Assembly: GCF_016082275.1 (NCBI RefSeq)
Contig: NZ_MOWM01000067.1
Location: 1 to 36,790, forward strand
Direction: 5' to 3'
Origin: Variovorax sp. E3
GTDB lineage: Bacteria; Pseudomonadota; Gammaproteobacteria; Burkholderiales; Burkholderiaceae_C
Length of the DNA: 36,790 nt
Below, in pieces: positions 34,444 through 36,790 of the stretch (position 1 is its first letter; each line of letters starts with the position of its first letter). The notes under the pieces are model-generated. The model worked only from the letters and a program-made list of their open reading frames with translations. It was not told where the DNA came from and made no database searches. The translations under genes and the position numbers were made by a program.

Positions 34444-35135
34444 TGGCACGGAACGCCCGCCGCCTTGGCGCCGCGCGCGGCTTCACGCTGATCGAGCTGC
34501 TCGTGGCCATTGCCGTGATGGCGCTGCTGTCGCTGGTGAGCTGGCGCGGGCTCGACAGCATGTCGCGCGCCACCTCGCAGAACCAGCAGCGCGCCGACGC
34601 CATCCTGACGCTGCAGGCCACGCTCGCGCAGTGGGGCGCCGACCTCGACGCCGCGACCACGCTCGCGCAGACCCGCCCGATCGACTGGGACGGCCGCGTG
34701 CTGCGGCTCACGCGCCGCGGCAGCGATGCCAACTCGCCGTCCGTGCTGGTGGTGGCCTGGACGCTGCGCTCCGGTGCCGACGGCACGCGCTGGCGGCGCT
34801 GGCAGTCGCAGCCTTTTTCCACGCGCGGCGAATGGCAGCAGGCCTGGGACATGGCCGGCGCCTGGTCGCAGGACGGCGGCACGCAGACCGGCACCGCCTC
34901 CGAGACCACGCTGATGGCCGCCAACAGCTGGCAGCTCTTCTACTTCCGCGACAACAACTGGGTGCCCGCCGGCCAGTTGGCTCCTTCCGTGCCCAACCCG
35001 GCCAACCCCGCGCCCCCCGTCATTGCCATGCCCGACGGCGTGCGCCTGGTGCTGAACCTGCCGCCCGGCGACGGCCTCTCGGGCACGCTCACGCGCGACT
35101 GGGTCCGCCCGACCGTCGGGTCGCCCAAATCATGA
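34443..35135 (+). CDS. gspJ: Type II secretion system minor pseudopilin GspJ
   Basis: The 230-residue minor pseudopilin has its cleavage site at ARG/FTLIELLVAIAVMALLSLVS with Glu5 and the GspJ body (RGLDSMSRATSQNQQRADAI, LRLTRRG, and WQLFYFRDNNWVPAGQ near residue 160-175). The length is typical. The start ATG at 34443 is set by the TGATG junction with gspI; the frame stays open far upstream but without a pseudopilin-like sequence. gspK starts in an ATGA overlap at its end. Confidence 0.93.
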   Translation: MARNARRLGAARGFTLIELLVAIAVMALLSLVSWRGLDSMSRATSQNQQRADAILTLQATLAQWGADLDAATTLAQTRPIDWDGRVLRLTRRGSDANSPSVLVVAWTLRSGADGTRWRRWQSQPFSTRGEWQQAWDMAGAWSQDGGTQTGTASETTLMAANSWQLFYFRDNNWVPAGQLAPSVPNPANPAPPVIAMPDGVRLVLNLPPGDGLSGTLTRDWVRPTVGSPKS

Positions 35136-36145
35136 CCACGACCACGACGACGAAGAAGAATCAGCGTTCGCAGTCCGGTGCCGCGCTGCTCGCCGCGATG
35201 CTCACCGTCATGCTGGTCGCGACCTTCGCCGCCGCCGCGCTGTGGCAGCAGTGGCGCGCCGCCGAAGTCGAAGGCGCCGAGCGCGCGCGCGTGCAGGCCG
35301 CCTGGGTGCTGATCGGGGCGCTCGACTGGTCGCGCCTGATCCTGGCCGAAGACGGCCGCGCCGGCGGCCCCGACCACCTGGGCGAACCGTGGGCCGTGCC
35401 GCTCGAGGAAGCGCGGCTCACGAGCTTCCTGTCGGCCGACAAGAACGTGTCGAGCGACAACCTCGAAGGCCTGCCCGACGCCTTCCTGTCGGGCCGCATC
35501 GTCGACGCGCAGTCCAAGCTCAACGTGCTGTCGCTGGTCGACAACGGCAAGCCCCTGCCGGCGGGTGTTGCCACCTTCACGCGGCTGTTCAACCTGCTGG
35601 GCCTGCCGGTGTCCGAACTGAACCAGATGACAGCGGGCCTCGTGGCCGCGCTGGCAAACGGCACCGGCACTGGCACCGGCACAGATGGCGGGGGCGGCGA
35701 TGCCGGCGGCGCGCCGCTGCTGCCGCAGGAGGTCTCGCAGCTGGTGTGGCTGGGCCTGTCGCCCTCGACCGCGAAGGCGCTCGAGCCCTACGTGACGATC
35801 CTGCCGACGCGCACCACGCTCAACATCAACACCGCGAGCGCCGAGGCGATCAGCGCCAGCATGGAATCGCTCAGCATCGCCAACGCGCGCCAGCTCGTCG
35901 AGCGCCGCGCGCGCTCCTTCTTCAAGGACCTGGCCGCCGCCAACGCCGCGCTGCCCAGCGGGGGGGCGCCCTTCAACGCCGCGCAGCACGGCGTGGGCAC
36001 GCAGTACTTCGAGGTCTACGGCAAGCTGCGGCTGGACCGCACCTGGGTCGAGGAGCACTCGCTTCTACAGCGCAACGGTGTCACGGTGACGACGGTCTGG
36101 CGCACGCGCGGCGCCGGCGCAACGAACACTCCGGTCAAACCCTGA
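35132..36145 (+). CDS. gspK: Type II secretion system minor pseudopilin GspK
   Basis: The 337-residue GspK caps the pseudopilus tip. Its prepilin site QSG/AALLAAMLTVMLVATFAAAA lacks Glu5, as is usual for GspK. The large alpha-helical body includes LSGRIVDAQSKLNVLSLV and a helix-hairpin-helix-like TTLNINTASAEAISASM. A flexible glycine/threonine run (about residues 177-195) is encoded partly by four tandem GGCACN units at 35660-35683, which may vary by slippage. The operon overlaps end here: 127 bases follow before gspL. Confidence 0.93.
   Translation: MTTTTTTKKNQRSQSGAALLAAMLTVMLVATFAAAALWQQWRAAEVEGAERARVQAAWVLIGALDWSRLILAEDGRAGGPDHLGEPWAVPLEEARLTSFLSADKNVSSDNLEGLPDAFLSGRIVDAQSKLNVLSLVDNGKPLPAGVATFTRLFNLLGLPVSELNQMTAGLVAALANGTGTGTGTDGGGGDAGGAPLLPQEVSQLVWLGLSPSTAKALEPYVTILPTRTTLNINTASAEAISASMESLSIANARQLVERRARSFFKDLAAANAALPSGGAPFNAAQHGVGTQYFEVYGKLRLDRTWVEEHSLLQRNGVTVTTVWRTRGAGATNTPVKP
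35660..35683 (+). repeat. Four tandem 6-bp GGCACN units inside gspK
   Basis: GGCACC, GGCACT, GGCACC and GGCACA follow each other in frame and encode the Gly-Thr repeat of GspK. Changes of whole units would keep the frame and only alter linker length. Confidence 0.7.
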
Positions 36146-36272
36146 TTTCAAGGGCCGAATTTGTAGTCAAAACGTCTTCTAACGCCCGTCACATCAGCAC
36201 GTTACGCTATCGAAATTAGAGCGTTTACCTGTAAGACGCCCACCTACAATCACCGGCTTTTCCAAGATCGAC
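36146..36272 (+). promoter_or_regulatory. gspK-gspL intergenic region, possible internal promoter
   Basis: This 127-base gap is clearly richer in A/T than the surrounding genes and breaks an otherwise overlapping operon. TACAAT at 36245-36250 is a plausible -10 box; the best -35, TTTACC at 36224-36229, is only 15 bases away. A second promoter for gspL onward is possible but not established. No terminator is visible. Confidence 0.3.
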
Positions 36273-36790
36273 ATGACTCCGCTGCTGCTCATTGCTCCCC
36301 TCCCTCCGGCCGATGCCGCGGGTGAGTACGACTGGGCCCAGGCAGGCGACGACGGCATTGCCCTGCGCAACCAAGGCCGCGCGCTGCTGACGCTCCTGCC
36401 CTCGAGCACCGAAGTCATGCTCGGCATTCCTTCGGCCGCGCTGTCGTGGCACCGCATCACGCTGCCCAAGGGCAGCATGGGCAGCGCCTCGAAGCTGCGC
36501 GCCGTGCTCGACGGCCTGCTCGAAGAACACCTGCTCGACGAACCCGAAACGCTGCACTTCGCGCTCGAGCCCGACGCCAAGGCCGGCGCGCCCGTGTGGG
36601 TGGCCGCCTGCAACCGCATCTGGCTGCGCAGCGTGGTGCAAGGGCTCGAAGCGGCCGGGCGGCGCGTGGTGCGCATCGTTCCCGAGTTCGCGCCGCAACC
36701 GGCCGACGGGCCGCCGCTGCTGCAGGTCACGGGCGAGCCCGAGGCGCCGCAGCTCACGGTGTGCGACGCCGACGGCGTGGTCTCGCTGCC
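36273..36790 (+). CDS. gspL: Type II secretion system protein GspL, N-terminal part (cut by the window edge)
   Basis: The first 172 residues, MTPLLLIAPLPPADAAGEYD onward, match the cytoplasmic actin-like domain of GspL, which holds the GspE ATPase at the inner membrane. The family pattern is seen in LSWHRITLPKGS followed by KLRAVLDGLLEEHLLDEPETLHFAL and VWVAACNRIWLRSVVQGLEAAG. The reading frame is open to the last base; the membrane helix and periplasmic domain lie beyond the edge. The assignment also rests on its place after gspK. Confidence 0.9.
   Translation, partial: MTPLLLIAPLPPADAAGEYDWAQAGDDGIALRNQGRALLTLLPSSTEVMLGIPSAALSWHRITLPKGSMGSASKLRAVLDGLLEEHLLDEPETLHFALEPDAKAGAPVWVAACNRIWLRSVVQGLEAAGRRVVRIVPEFAPQPADGPPLLQVTGEPEAPQLTVCDADGVVSL

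Overview
The window looks like chromosomal DNA of a high-GC betaproteobacterium of the Comamonadaceae, most like Variovorax or a close relative. This rests on gene content and style: a Bug/TctC-type binding protein with a divergent LysR gene, Omp32-type porins, a Coq7 hydroxylase, IlvA, a general secretion (type II) cluster and many solute-binding-protein transporters. It is an inference from memory of families, not a database match.

Layout. (1) 1-4.7 kb: a polyol/sugar-type ABC binding protein (its permeases lie off the left edge), a LysR gene, and divergent from it a Bug binding protein followed by a PdxA-family dehydrogenase. (2) 4.8-16.2 kb: a DUF805 membrane protein; a tal-pgi pair; a lipocalin; a minus-strand operon of binding protein, fused permease, ATPase and HAD phosphatase that resembles the AfuABC hexose-phosphate importer; zwf, divergent from it; and a Tat-exported DODA-type dioxygenase. 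Pentose-phosphate and glycolytic entry enzymes therefore surround a candidate phosphosugar importer. (3) 16.3-25.2 kb: a sodium:solute symporter with its DUF3311 partner and a six-gene dipeptide-type ABC operon with an embedded M20 peptidase. (4) 25.3-30.7 kb: two closely related porin genes in opposite orientation flanking coq7, an osmC-like gene and a candidate small RNA; then a degenerate tyrosine recombinase. (5) 30.8-36.8 kb: ilvA, then type II secretion genes gspC (minus) and gspG-H-I-J-K-L (plus), gspL cut by the right edge.

The most interesting signal is a roughly 91-nt transcription unit at 28134-28224. It has a good sigma-70-like promoter, two short hairpins around an unpaired 14-nt stretch, and a perfect 11-bp terminator stem with a GCAA loop and seven U. 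The unpaired stretch carries GUUGUCUCC, the exact complement of GGAGACAAC, which is the ribosome-binding leader of two transporter binding-protein genes in this same window (positions 1409-1417 on the complement, and 2617-2625). I propose a small RNA that controls solute uptake by covering the start region of binding-protein mRNAs.

Caution on sequence quality: six conserved minus-strand genes (lysR, pgi, the fused permease, dppC, dppA, M20) contain eight apparent single-base deletions. All have the full conserved protein on both sides of the break, so I annotate each as one gene and regard consensus errors as more likely than real pseudogenes.
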